A DNA stretch of 6,942 nucleotides from Eubacterium sp. (GCA_017475785.1 JAFVEX010000179.1:1-6942); one strand, 5' to 3'; counted from the stretch's first letter, positions 1-6,346 are shown. The notes: generated from the sequence alone by a model not told the origin. Numbers and translations: made by a program.

Positions 1-2316
1 AAGCGGCTTCATGACGAGCGCCTTCTCACCCTTCTTGCCCGGGCATACGTTTGCGCAGGAACCGCAGCCTGTGCAGTCGAGGGATGAGATCGCCATACGG
101 AACTTGTACTCCGGCATGCCTGTCATCGGAAGGGTAACGGTTCCTTCCGGAAGTCCCGCTGCCTCTTCTTCTGTCAGCGCGACCGGGCGGATGACTGCGT
201 GCGGGCAGACATACGCGCAGCGGTTACACTGGATGCAGTTCTCGGATACCCATACAGGCGCGTTGACAGCGATGCCGCGCTTCTCAAATGCGGACGCGCC
301 GGACGGTGTGGTTCCGTCTACGTACGGAGCGACGTCGCTGACCTTCAGCGTATTGCCTTCCTGTGCGGAAACCTTGTTCTGGATGTTGTTGACGAAGTCG
401 ATGACGTCTTTTCTGTCACCCTCGTGGGTCTTCCACTCGAGGCCTTCGTCTGCTGCTGTCTTCCAGCTCTCCGGAACTTCGATCTTGATTGCCTGCTTAG
501 CGCCTTCGTCGATGGCTGCCCAGTTCTTCTGAACGACGTCATCGCCCTTGCGGCCGTATGTCTTCTTCGCCGCTGCCTTCATGAGCTCGATTGCCTCGGT
601 CTCAGGAATGATGTTCGCAAGCTTGAAGAACGCGGACTGCAGGATAGTGTTGATACGGGTCGGGCCCATGCCGACTTCGATACCGATCTTCACGCCGTCG
701 ATGGTGTAGAACTGGATGTCGTGGTTTGCGATATAAGCCTTGACCTGGCCCGGAAGATGCTCTTCAAGGCCTTCCATATCCCACTTGCAGTTCAGCAGGA
801 ATGTGCCGCCGTCTACCAGCTCCTGCACCATGTTGTACTTGGTGATGTAGGACGGGTTGTGGCACGCCACGAAGTTTGCCTTGTGGATCAGGTATGTGGA
901 CTTAATCGGCTTCTTGCCGAAGCGGAGGTGGGACATCGTCACGCCGCCGGACTTCTTGGAATCGTAGTCGAAATAAGCCTGCGCGTACATATCGGTGTTG
1001 TCGCCGATGATCTTGATGGAGTTCTTGTTCGCGCCGACTGTGCCGTCTGCGCCGAGACCCCAGAATTTGCAGTTGATCGTGCCTTCCGGTGTGGTGATCA
1101 GCGGCTCGCCGACCGGCAGGGAAAGGTTTGTGACGTCATCAACGATATCGATCGTGAAGCGCTGCTTCTCGGTGTTCTCGTAGACAGCGACGATCTCGGT
1201 CGGAGTCATGTCCTTGGAGCCGAGGCCGTAACGGCCGGTGAAGACTTCGATATCTTTGAACTTCGTGTCACGCAGGGACGCGACGACGTCCAGATACAGC
1301 GGCTCGCCGATGGAGCCCGGCTCTTTTGTGCGGTCGAGCACGGAGAGCTTCTTGCAAGTGTCCGGAATCGTGTCGATAAATGCCTGTGTCGCCCACGGTC
1401 TGTACAGGCGGACCTTGATCAGGCCGACCTTCTGTCCCTGGGTCGCAAGGTAGTCGATGGTCTCCTCGATACACTCGCAGACGGAGCCCATTGCCACGAT
1501 GACATGCTCGGCATCCGGCGCGCCATAGTAGTTGAACAGCTTGTAGTCTGTGCCGATTTTCGCGTTAACCTGATCCATGTAATCCTGTACGATTGCCGGC
1601 ATTGCGTCGTAGTACGGGTTACATGCTTCTCTTGTCTGGAAGAAGATATCCGGGTTCTGCGCGGAGCCTCTCTGAACCGGATGGTTCGGGTTCAGGGCGT
1701 TCTGACGGAACTCATTGATGGCGTCCATATCCATCATGTCGCGGAGATCCTCGTAATCCCATGTCTCGATCTTCTGGATCTCGTGGGAGGTACGGAATCC
1801 GTCGAAGAAGTTGATGAACGGAACTTTTCCCTTGATTGCCGCAAGATGCGCAACCGGTGTCAGGTCCATGACTTCCTGTACGGAAGATTCGCAGAGCATG
1901 GCCGCGCCGGCCTGACGACATGCATAGATATCAGAATGATCACCAAAAATATTCAGCGCGTGAGAAGATACGCAGCGCGCGGAGACGTTGATCACGCCCG
2001 GAAGCAGCTCACCGGCGATCTTGTAGATGTTCGGAATCATGAGCAGCAGGCCCTGAGAAGCGGTGTACGTGGTGGTCAGCGCACCGGCTGCCAGCGCACC
2101 GTGCACGGCACCTGCCGCACCGGCTTCGGACTGCATCTCTGTGATCTGAACCTCTTCGCCAAAGAGATTCTTTCTGCCCTGCGTCGCCCACTCATCAGTC
2201 GCTTCTGCCATCGGTGAAGACGGGGTGATCGGGAAGATTGCCGCCACTTCGGTAAATGCATACGACGCATGAGCCGCTGCGGTATTACCATCCATGGTTT
2301 TCATTTTTCTTGCCAT
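1..2316 (-). CDS. nifJ: Pyruvate:ferredoxin (flavodoxin) oxidoreductase, 3' end beyond left edge
   Basis: The enzyme oxidatively decarboxylates pyruvate with CoA to acetyl-CoA and CO2 and passes electrons to ferredoxin in the cytoplasm; it is central to anaerobic fermentation. The first 772 codons are visible, about two thirds of the usual 1170-1190. The N terminus (MARKMKTMDGNTAAAH) is typical of single-chain PFOR. FPITPSSPM at 28-36 supplies Thr31, and Glu64 (TEMQSEAGA) and Arg114 (VSAR) match the pyruvate and thiamine-site residues known from Desulfovibrio PFOR. Domains I to IV are followed by a ferredoxin domain with two 4Fe-4S motifs: C694, C697, C700, C704 and C748, C751, C754, C758. 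The C-terminal thiamine diphosphate domain lies outside the window. The ATG at 2316 follows a perfect AGGAGG. Codons TTA, CTA and TCA are rare, which leaves a 672-codon open frame on the opposite strand. I see no frameshift. Identification is very secure; whether pyruvate is the only 2-oxoacid used is inferred from the family. Confidence 0.97.
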   Translation of the reverse strand, partial: MARKMKTMDGNTAAAHASYAFTEVAAIFPITPSSPMAEATDEWATQGRKNLFGEEVQITEMQSEAGAAGAVHGALAAGALTTTYTASQGLLLMIPNIYKIAGELLPGVINVSARCVSSHALNIFGDHSDIYACRQAGAAMLCESSVQEVMDLTPVAHLAAIKGKVPFINFFDGFRTSHEIQKIETWDYEDLRDMMDMDAINEFRQNALNPNHPVQRGSAQNPDIFFQTREACNPYYDAMPAIVQDYMDQVNAKIGTDYKLFNYYGAPDAEHVIVAMGSVCECIEETIDYLATQGQKVGLIKVRLYRPWATQAFIDTIPDTCKKLSVLDRTKEPGSIGEPLYLDVVASLRDTKFKDIEVFTGRYGLGSKDMTPTEIVAVYENTEKQRFTIDIVDDVTNLSLPVGEPLITTPEGTINCKFWGLGADGTVGANKNSIKIIGDNTDMYAQAYFDYDSKKSGGVTMSHLRFGKKPIKSTYLIHKANFVACHNPSYITKYNMVQELVDGGTFLLNCKWDMEGLEEHLPGQVKAYIANHDIQFYTIDGVKIGIEVGMGPTRINTILQSAFFKLANIIPETEAIELMKAAAKKTYGRKGDDVVQKNWAAIDEGAKQAIKIEVPESWKTAADEGLEWKTHEGDRKDVIDFVNNIQNKVSAQEGNTLKVSDVAPYVDGTTPSGASAFEKRGIAVNAPVWVSENCIQCNRCAYVCPHAVIRPVALTEEEAAGLPEGTVTLPMTGMPEYKFRMAISSLDCTGCGSCANVCPGKKGEKALVMKPL

Positions 2317-2323
2317 CGTGTTT

Positions 2324-2329
2324 CCTCCT
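2324..2329 (-). promoter_or_regulatory. Ribosome binding site of nifJ
   Basis: On the minus strand this reads AGGAGG, a full match to the anti-Shine-Dalgarno sequence, 7 nt before the ATG at 2316. It fixes the nifJ start and suggests strong translation. Confidence 0.9.
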
Positions 2330-2357
2330 TATTACTGGTTATTATATCTCTATAACA

Positions 2358-2375
2358 GATTCTTACCCAAGAATC
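2358..2375. promoter_or_regulatory. Perfect dyad over predicted nifJ transcription start
   Basis: GATTCTT, four bases, then AAGAATC form a perfect 7-4-7 inverted repeat. It begins 2 nt downstream of the extended -10 box and covers the predicted start near 2370, which is a classic place for a repressor operator. It does not match the Rex, Fur, PerR, CodY or CcpA consensus that I can recall, so the regulator is unknown. In RNA the same arms would form only a weak hairpin. Confidence 0.4.
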
Positions 2376-2376
2376 G

Positions 2377-2382
2377 ATTATA
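2377..2382 (-). promoter_or_regulatory. Extended -10 promoter of nifJ
   Basis: The minus strand reads TGGTATAAT, a perfect TATAAT preceded by the TGn extension, which lessens the need for a -35 box. No good -35 is seen 16-18 nt upstream. Transcription would start near 2370 and give a leader of about 54 nt. A second TATAAT at 2341-2346 lies so close to the ribosome binding site that its leader would be only about 18 nt, so it is a weaker candidate. The promoter is inferred from sequence only. Confidence 0.6.
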
Positions 2383-2411
2383 CCATTAAAATCAACAATT
2401 GCGTGGGATTA

Positions 2412-2430
2412 TTTTCATGTTTTATGAAAA
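2412..2430. promoter_or_regulatory. Perfect dyad upstream of nifJ promoter
   Basis: TTTTCAT, five bases, then ATGAAAA form a perfect 7-5-7 inverted repeat. Its centre (2421) lies about 51 bp upstream of the predicted nifJ start, a common position for a dimeric activator. The arms are AT-rich, so chance is a real alternative. It shares no arm sequence with the dyad at the transcription start. Confidence 0.33.
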
Positions 2431-2438
2431 AAACAACC

Positions 2439-2564
2439 AAAATCTCATAATCTTGCTGTCGGGCGGCAAAAACTATGTTTTCTCAGGCTTTCCGCGCGGC
2501 AAAAAATGCCCTTTGGACAGTCTGTGGAGAGTGAAACGTATTGTTCAAGTAAGCATGAGATTTT
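2439..2564. repeat. 10-bp perfect inverted repeat bounding 126 bp between lactonase gene and nifJ
   Basis: AAAATCTCAT at 2439-2448 is exactly complementary to ATGAGATTTT at 2555-2564. Read on the minus strand, shorter complementary pieces nest inside: CTGTC with GACAG, and GGGC with GCCC. A run of seven T (2433 down to 2427) follows 5 nt after the second arm. The segment also carries two copies of GCGGCAAAAA (2463-2472 and 2496-2505), 33 bp apart, and the palindrome CCGCGCGG at 2492-2499. It could be a structured 3' region or terminator of the lactonase transcript, a small RNA, or a MITE-like remnant. I see no target-site duplication. The stem directly before the T run is AT-rich, so it is not a standard intrinsic terminator. 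Confidence 0.4.
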
Positions 2565-2568
2565 CGAT

Positions 2569-3621
2569 TCAGCCCGCAACTTCGGTAAACACGATGCAGT
2601 TCGGCGTATCCAGCCGCACCGGTTTGCCCTTCATAACAATCAGGTTCTTTTCGTAGTCGATTTTGAACGTCGTGATACTGCCGGATTCGTGGTTGACAGA
2701 AGCAAGAAAATCGCCGCCAGGGAACAGCCGGATGTCCTTTGGGTAGTTCCCGCTGATCGGAAGCGTGAATTCTCTTGTCAGCAGACCTGTCTCCTGATCG
2801 ACCTTGAACATGGTCGTCGAATTGTCACCTGCGACGGACACAAACAGGTACGCGCCGTCTTTCGCGAAGCACATGGAGGATGTCGCGTCGTACTCGCGCT
2901 CCGAGCTGTTCGCGACGGTGCTGATCGTCTGGATTTCTTCAAAGATGTTATCCCTGCGCTCAGGATGATACGCCAGCACCTGCACGACGTTCTGAAGCTC
3001 GCAGATCAGATAGGCGTAGCGGCCGTCCGGACTGAACCGGATAATGCGCGGCGCAGAACCCAGCTGACAGCGCAGAATATCCGCAAGCTCCAGCTTGCCC
3101 TCGTCACTGATGCTGTAGATTTTGACCTGGTCGATGCCGTTGTCGACCGCGCAGACATACTTGCCGTCGCGCGTCGGCATGACACAGGAGACGTGCGGGC
3201 GGAAGTTCCGCTCCACCACGGTGCCGAGACCCCTGTGGAAGACGCCGTCGATCTCCGAGCCGAGGCGGCCGTCGTGATGCGTGTGCACGAGTGTCACTTT
3301 TCCGTCATGATAGCCGGCGATAAACAGATATTTTCCCGTCTTGTCGACAGACAGATAGCAGCCGCGCATGCCGGTCAGGTTGATCTGGTTGATTTTCTGC
3401 AGATCTCCGTCCGGCTGGATCGCGAACACGGCTACGCCCTCGTCCGCGATAGAGTACAAAAATTTCCCGTTTTTCGACAGACAGAGATGGGAAGAATTGT
3501 TGACCGGAAATACCTTCCGCTCTTTCAATGTTCCTTCATGGATGTCCACATCATAGAGATGAATGCCCACACTGCTGCCAAGTGTATAGGTTCCCGCGTA
3601 CGCAACGTAACGTCCGGCCAT
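2569..3621 (-). CDS. Lactonase-family beta-propeller protein (6-phosphogluconolactonase-like)
   Basis: The protein (350 aa from the ATG at 3621) matches the seven-bladed propeller lactonase family that includes E. coli Pgl of the oxidative pentose phosphate pathway, whose members are usually 330-350 aa. Family signatures include AGTYTLGSSVGIHLYDVD near 9-26, GSAPRIIRFSPDGRYAYLICEL around 188-209, GNYPKDIRLFPGGDFLASVN around 291-310 and repeated xxDGKYLxxA blade motifs. No signal peptide or membrane segment is visible, so it is probably cytoplasmic. The His usual in the PRH element is Ile here, and the HPH element reads RPH, so the exact substrate is uncertain. An upstream TTG at 3678 is in frame, but the ATG follows AAAGGA by about 10 nt and fits the family N terminus better. 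It lies 190 nt after the upstream Uma2 gene and 252 nt before nifJ. Family certain, reaction inferred. Confidence 0.87.
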   Translation of the reverse strand: MAGRYVAYAGTYTLGSSVGIHLYDVDIHEGTLKERKVFPVNNSSHLCLSKNGKFLYSIADEGVAVFAIQPDGDLQKINQINLTGMRGCYLSVDKTGKYLFIAGYHDGKVTLVHTHHDGRLGSEIDGVFHRGLGTVVERNFRPHVSCVMPTRDGKYVCAVDNGIDQVKIYSISDEGKLELADILRCQLGSAPRIIRFSPDGRYAYLICELQNVVQVLAYHPERRDNIFEEIQTISTVANSSEREYDATSSMCFAKDGAYLFVSVAGDNSTTMFKVDQETGLLTREFTLPISGNYPKDIRLFPGGDFLASVNHESGSITTFKIDYEKNLIVMKGKPVRLDTPNCIVFTEVAG

Positions 3622-3634
3622 GCCAGCACCGTCC

Positions 3635-3647
3635 TTTCCCGGGGAAA
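3635..3647. promoter_or_regulatory. Short dyad overlapping the lactonase-gene ribosome binding site
   Basis: TTTCCC, one base, then GGGAAA form a perfect 6-1-6 inverted repeat ending 13 nt before the lactonase ATG. The minus-strand AAAGGA ribosome binding site (3632-3637) overlaps one arm, so a bound protein could block initiation. A one-base centre cannot form an RNA hairpin with all pairs closed, so a DNA operator or chance is likelier. Confidence 0.25.
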
Positions 3648-3736
3648 TATTGATGAATCCGGGCGATAATGGATGCAATCACTATTTCCCTGAATCTCAC
3701 GTCAGCTGATGAAAGCTGCGTGTTCCCGTCAGCACC

Positions 3737-3753
3737 CGCGGCTTCATGCCGCG
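3737..3753. other. GC-rich hairpin between Uma2 gene and lactonase gene
   Basis: CGCGGC, TTCAT, GCCGCG form a perfect 6-bp stem with a 5-nt loop in the 190-nt gap. No T run follows on either strand, so it is not a standard intrinsic terminator. A weaker TACAC-ATCAA-GTGTA dyad lies next to it at 3758-3772. I found no convincing promoter for the lactonase gene in this gap. Confidence 0.35.
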
Positions 3754-3811
3754 CGTATACACATCAAGTGTACCACACCCGGCAGCAGTTTAAAAGGATT
3801 CCGGGGCAAAA

Positions 3812-4504
3812 TCACATCTCCCGGCTGATTGCCGCGAAGTCGATCCTGCACGTCCCTTCTGAAATCCTGACTTCGATCAGAGAGTCGAAGGGGTAGATTT
3901 CCTCCGGCGCGTCCTTCTCAAAATGGTTGACACGCACGATCCTGTTTTCCGGATCGATGATCCAGTACTCCCGGACGCCGGCGTTCTTGTATTTGCGGTA
4001 CTTCAGGACCAGGTCGTGGGCGCGGTTTGATTTGAAGAGAATCTCCGCGACAAAATCGGGCTCGCCCTCTTCAAAGCCTTCGAGACTGCTGCGCTGTCCG
4101 CAGCGTACCACAACATCCGGCTGCACGACTGTTCGGTTGTCCCGGTCCAGACGCACGTCCAGGGGAGAAAAAAGCACCCTGCAGGGCATGCCGTGCGCCT
4201 CGATGCAATCCCGGATGGCAACAAACAATTCGCCTATGATAAACTGGTGAATTATGCTGGGCGCTTCCATCTCGATCAGATAGCCGTCGATCAGCTCAAA
4301 CCGCCGGTCATCCGGCAAAGCATTATAATCGTCGATCGTATAGGAGCCCTGCCGCGGGAATTCATTTGAGCGCGGCGGATAGAGTGTCGACATCGGCCGC
4401 TCCCTGTCATCCTCCTCCCATTCTTCGCTGTAGGCCGCCATGCCTTCCTGCACGTTATTTCTGGTGTCCGCCGCATCTTCTGGATAATTCGTTCTTTTTT
4501 TCAT
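3812..4504 (-). CDS. Uma2-family (DUF820) PD-(D/E)XK endonuclease-like protein, copy A
   Basis: Uma2 proteins have a PD-(D/E)XK restriction-endonuclease-like fold; their biological role is largely unknown. The 230-aa product shows the family's wording in order: YTIDDYNALPDD and ELIDG (E70), DVRLDRDNRT, QPDVV (D130), PDFVAEIL (E154), K168 and YWIIDP near 180-185. The usual LSPSN/T after the second acidic motif reads LFKSN here, though the acidic residue is kept. About 54 N-terminal residues before YTIDDY are acidic and longer than usual. The ATG at 4504 follows AAAGGG at good spacing; a GTG at 4513 would sit in that site. An in-frame ATG at 4393, preceded by AGGGAG with a 6-nt gap, would give a more typical 193-aa protein, so two starts are possible. 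The protein is about 55% identical to the copy at the right edge over 159 ungapped positions. It probably has its own promoter. Family firm, function unknown. Confidence 0.88.
   Translation of the reverse strand: MKKRTNYPEDAADTRNNVQEGMAAYSEEWEEDDRERPMSTLYPPRSNEFPRQGSYTIDDYNALPDDRRFELIDGYLIEMEAPSIIHQFIIGELFVAIRDCIEAHGMPCRVLFSPLDVRLDRDNRTVVQPDVVVRCGQRSSLEGFEEGEPDFVAEILFKSNRAHDLVLKYRKYKNAGVREYWIIDPENRIVRVNHFEKDAPEEIYPFDSLIEVRISEGTCRIDFAAISREM
3951..3995 (-). repeat. Near-identical direct repeat shared by the two Uma2 genes (copy A)
   Basis: This 45-nt stretch matches 6599-6643 at 43 of 45 positions, including a 23-nt perfect run. It encodes the conserved KNAGVREYWIIDP region in both paralogues. 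Similarity continues at lower level through the rest of both genes, so this is the best-kept part of a gene duplication and not a separate element. Confidence 0.85.
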
Positions 4505-4528
4505 ACATTTCACCCTTTCTTCATGGAT

Positions 4529-4565
4529 GCGCTGATTGCGTCAGGCCGGCCCAATTGATCAGCGC
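4529..4565 (-). other. Leader hairpin before Uma2 copy A
   Basis: GCGCTGAT (4529-4536) and ATCAGCGC (4558-4565) form a perfect 8-bp stem around a 21-nt loop that itself contains the palindrome GGCCGGCC. It lies in the predicted leader, with the stem ending about 11 nt before the AAAGGG ribosome binding site. No T run follows. It may affect mRNA stability or translation, or be an operator. Confidence 0.45.
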
Positions 4566-4566
4566 T

Positions 4567-4576
4567 CCCCCGGGGG
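4567..4576. repeat. CCCCCGGGGG palindrome in Uma2 copy A leader
   Basis: A perfect 10-bp GC palindrome sits one base beyond the leader hairpin and about 27 nt into the predicted transcript. It has no loop, so it is a better candidate for a protein-binding site than for an RNA hairpin. It stands out in an otherwise AT-rich intergenic stretch. Confidence 0.4.
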
Positions 4577-4609
4577 TTGTACTTGTTCACGATAATCGCA
4601 TGCAACTAC

Positions 4610-4638
4610 ATAATACACCAGATTTTATGTTTTGTCCA
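4610..4638 (-). promoter_or_regulatory. Sigma-70/SigA-type promoter for Uma2 copy A
   Basis: On the minus strand TGGACA (4638-4633) and TATTAT (4615-4610) each match consensus at five of six positions and are separated by exactly 17 nt. Transcription would begin near 4603, giving a leader of about 100 nt. The -35 box lies 18 nt after the stop codon of the upstream sce7726-like gene, so Uma2 copy A can be transcribed independently. Confidence 0.65.
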
Positions 4639-4644
4639 CATAAA
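4624..4644. promoter_or_regulatory. Perfect dyad over the -35 box of the Uma2 copy A promoter
   Basis: TTTATGT, seven bases, then ACATAAA form a perfect 7-7-7 inverted repeat that contains the whole -35 hexamer. A protein bound here would compete with RNA polymerase, so a repressor operator is plausible. The arms are AT-rich and no known regulator consensus fits. Confidence 0.38.
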
Positions 4645-4656
4645 TATTAATTATTG

Positions 4657-5322
4657 TTACCTTGTTTTTCTGCTGCGTCTGTGCGCGGAACGGGATTTTC
4701 TTCTGCCGGCCGCAGGCCTGTGGCTGCTGCGGTACGCCTCCAGTGTTTCTTCTATGACGGTGTAATCCCGCTCAAACAGCTCCTCGCTGATCTGCTTCTG
4801 CAGCTGATCACGCGGAACGGTCTCTATGATCTGCCGCACCACATAGCGCTTGTTTTTGCCGGCGTACTTCGGCATCATGTTCAGAGACTGGATATGCGCC
4901 AGCTCCGGCCTCCAGAGGATGTGCATTTTTGCTTCGAGATCGACTTTTTCATTGCGCGCGGCGCGGCGGAGCAGGTAGAAGTCAAGAAGCTTTTCCTGCT
5001 CTGCCCACTCAACTGTGATGATCCCCCAGCTTGCGGGGACGTGCTCTTCGATATGCATGGCGTGGCTGGTTCCGGCCACTACATAATTGAAGTCGTAATA
5101 CCGCTCGTAGTCCTTCACCTGCCGCGCCAGCCGGGCGTATGTATCCGCGTCGCTCTTAATTTCCAGGCCGACGAGCGCGTCTTCTGTAACCATAATAACA
5201 TCCGCGCGCGACCGTCCCATCATCTTTTCCTCGATAATCCGGATTTTTCCGAATTGATCCTCGAGATAATCGAACAGCGGCTCGCGGATGTCTTTGTCTT
5301 TTAATCTGGGCTGTGTGCTCAT
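4657..5322 (-). CDS. sce7726-type PD-(D/E)XK nuclease-like protein
   Basis: The 221-aa product resembles sce7726-family proteins, a small PD-(D/E)XK group of unknown role often seen in accessory regions. The core is visible: DIREPLFDYL near 11-20, Glu31/Glu32, RSRADVIMV with D41, LEIKSDADT with E54 and K56 (the D...ExK catalytic signature), and QVKDY with Q68 and Y72, a QxxxY motif as in RecB-type nucleases. WGIITVE and a downstream LWRPEL segment also fit the family. All predicted catalytic residues are present, so it may be active. The last 23 residues hold 10 Arg/Lys and could bind nucleic acid. It starts 19 nt after the trpS stop and is probably cotranscribed. The leader is A-rich with no Shine-Dalgarno sequence, so translation may depend on coupling or a leader-independent mode. 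Later starts would remove the core. Fold fairly sure; substrate and biological role unknown. Confidence 0.8.
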   Translation of the reverse strand: MSTQPRLKDKDIREPLFDYLEDQFGKIRIIEEKMMGRSRADVIMVTEDALVGLEIKSDADTYARLARQVKDYERYYDFNYVVAGTSHAMHIEEHVPASWGIITVEWAEQEKLLDFYLLRRAARNEKVDLEAKMHILWRPELAHIQSLNMMPKYAGKNKRYVVRQIIETVPRDQLQKQISEELFERDYTVIEETLEAYRSSHRPAAGRRKSRSAHRRSRKTR

Positions 5323-5341
5323 TTTTTATTGTTGTAATTTC

Positions 5342-6346
5342 TTATCTCGGACGCACCGGGAAACCGACCTTCTTCTGCACCTTGCGCAGCGTCTTCGTCG
5401 CATAGTAAGACGCCTTTTCCGCATTTTCTTTGATATAGTGATCCAGCCAGGACTTGTCTGCCTCGATCCGGGCGACTTCTGTCTGGAGCGGTGAAAGAAT
5501 CGCATTGACGGCTTCCGTCACGGCGCTTTTCAGCGCGCCGTAGCCCTGTCCCTCGAATTCCCTGACAGCCTCCTCCGGCGTCGTTCCGGTGCAGGCGCTG
5601 TAGATATCCAGCAGGTTCTTTACGCCCGGCTGCTCATCCCTGTACGCGATGACGCCTTCCGAGTCTGTCACAGCCCGCTTGCATTTGCGCGCGACCGTGT
5701 CAGCGTCGTCCATCAGATAGATGCTGGCGTTCGGATTTTCGTCAGATTTCGACATCTTCTTCGACGGATCCTGCAGGCTCATGATCTTCGCGCCGACCTT
5801 GGGATAGTACCCTTCCGGAATCGTAAAGACATCTCCAAACAGGTTGTTGAAGCGGATGGCCACATCTCTGGTCAGCTCCAGGTGCTGCTTCTGGTCAATT
5901 CCCACCGGAACGACGTCTGCCTGATACAGCAGGATATCCGCTGCCATCAGCACCGGATAGGTATAGAGTCCGGCATTGATATTATCTGCGTGCTTTGCGG
6001 ATTTGTCCTTGAACTGCGTCATGCGGTTCAGCTCGCCCATATAGGTAAAGCAGTCCAGAATCCACGCGAGCTCGGCGTGCGCCGATACGTGTGACTGATA
6101 ATACAGGCACGCCTTTTCCGGATCGATTCCTGCCGCGATATAGATCGCCATAAGACGCCGCGCGCGCCTGCGCAGCTCGGCGGGATCCTGCCGGATCGTA
6201 ATGGAATGCATGTCGACCACGCTGTAAAAGCACATAAATTCATCGCACAGAGCAACCCAGTTCTTCAGGGCGCCCAGATAATTGCCAAGTGTCAGGCTTC
6301 CGGTCGCCTGCATGCCCGAAAAAAGGACTTTCTTTCCGTCAATCAT
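5342..6346 (-). CDS. trpS: Tryptophanyl-tRNA synthetase
   Basis: This class I synthetase charges tRNA-Trp with tryptophan using ATP in the cytoplasm. The 334-aa length is standard for bacterial TrpRS. TGSLTLGN at 15-22 is the HIGH-equivalent motif, with TLGN as in the Bacillus TIGN type. PVLMAADILLYQAD at 131-144 includes Asp137, the tryptophan-recognising residue by analogy with Bacillus Asp132. GIDQKQH follows at 149-155, and KMSKS is at 197-201. AVTDSEG near 225-231 and the C-terminal helical part are complete. The ATG at 6346 is preceded by GAGGAG at 12 nt, somewhat long but with no better start. The sce7726-like gene follows at 19 nt and the second Uma2 gene precedes by 95 nt. No T-box leader, common before clostridial synthetase genes, is visible in that gap. 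Essential if it is the only copy. Confidence 0.98.
   Translation of the reverse strand: MIDGKKVLFSGMQATGSLTLGNYLGALKNWVALCDEFMCFYSVVDMHSITIRQDPAELRRRARRLMAIYIAAGIDPEKACLYYQSHVSAHAELAWILDCFTYMGELNRMTQFKDKSAKHADNINAGLYTYPVLMAADILLYQADVVPVGIDQKQHLELTRDVAIRFNNLFGDVFTIPEGYYPKVGAKIMSLQDPSKKMSKSDENPNASIYLMDDADTVARKCKRAVTDSEGVIAYRDEQPGVKNLLDIYSACTGTTPEEAVREFEGQGYGALKSAVTEAVNAILSPLQTEVARIEADKSWLDHYIKENAEKASYYATKTLRKVQKKVGFPVRPR

Noticed and set aside
199..2217. A 672-codon open frame on the plus strand opposite nifJ
   Set aside because: It is in exact codon register with nifJ, so a stop appears only where nifJ uses TTA, CTA or TCA, all rare here. The product is rich in Val, Asp, Leu and Arg with no recognisable domain.
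2384..2400. TTGTTGATTTTAATGG on the minus strand as a Rex operator before nifJ
   Set aside because: Only the left half resembles the Rex half-site; the right half does not complete the TTAACAA arm.
2460..2490. Possible TPP riboswitch upstream of the thiamine-dependent nifJ, because CTGAGA occurs on the minus strand at 2486-2481
   Set aside because: The other conserved THI-box segments (such as the CTGATCTGGATAATGCCAG part) are absent, and the piece lies upstream of the predicted nifJ transcription start.
2506..3669. A 387-codon plus-strand open frame opposite the lactonase gene
   Set aside because: Same codon-register effect as over nifJ; the minus-strand frame has clear family motifs and this one has none.
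3737..3753. Hairpin as an intrinsic terminator for Uma2 copy A
   Set aside because: The stem is strong but no T run follows on the minus strand.
4654..5304. A 216-codon plus-strand open frame opposite the sce7726-like gene
   Set aside because: Codon-register shadow; no domain wording, and the opposite strand carries the D...ExK and QxxxY motifs.
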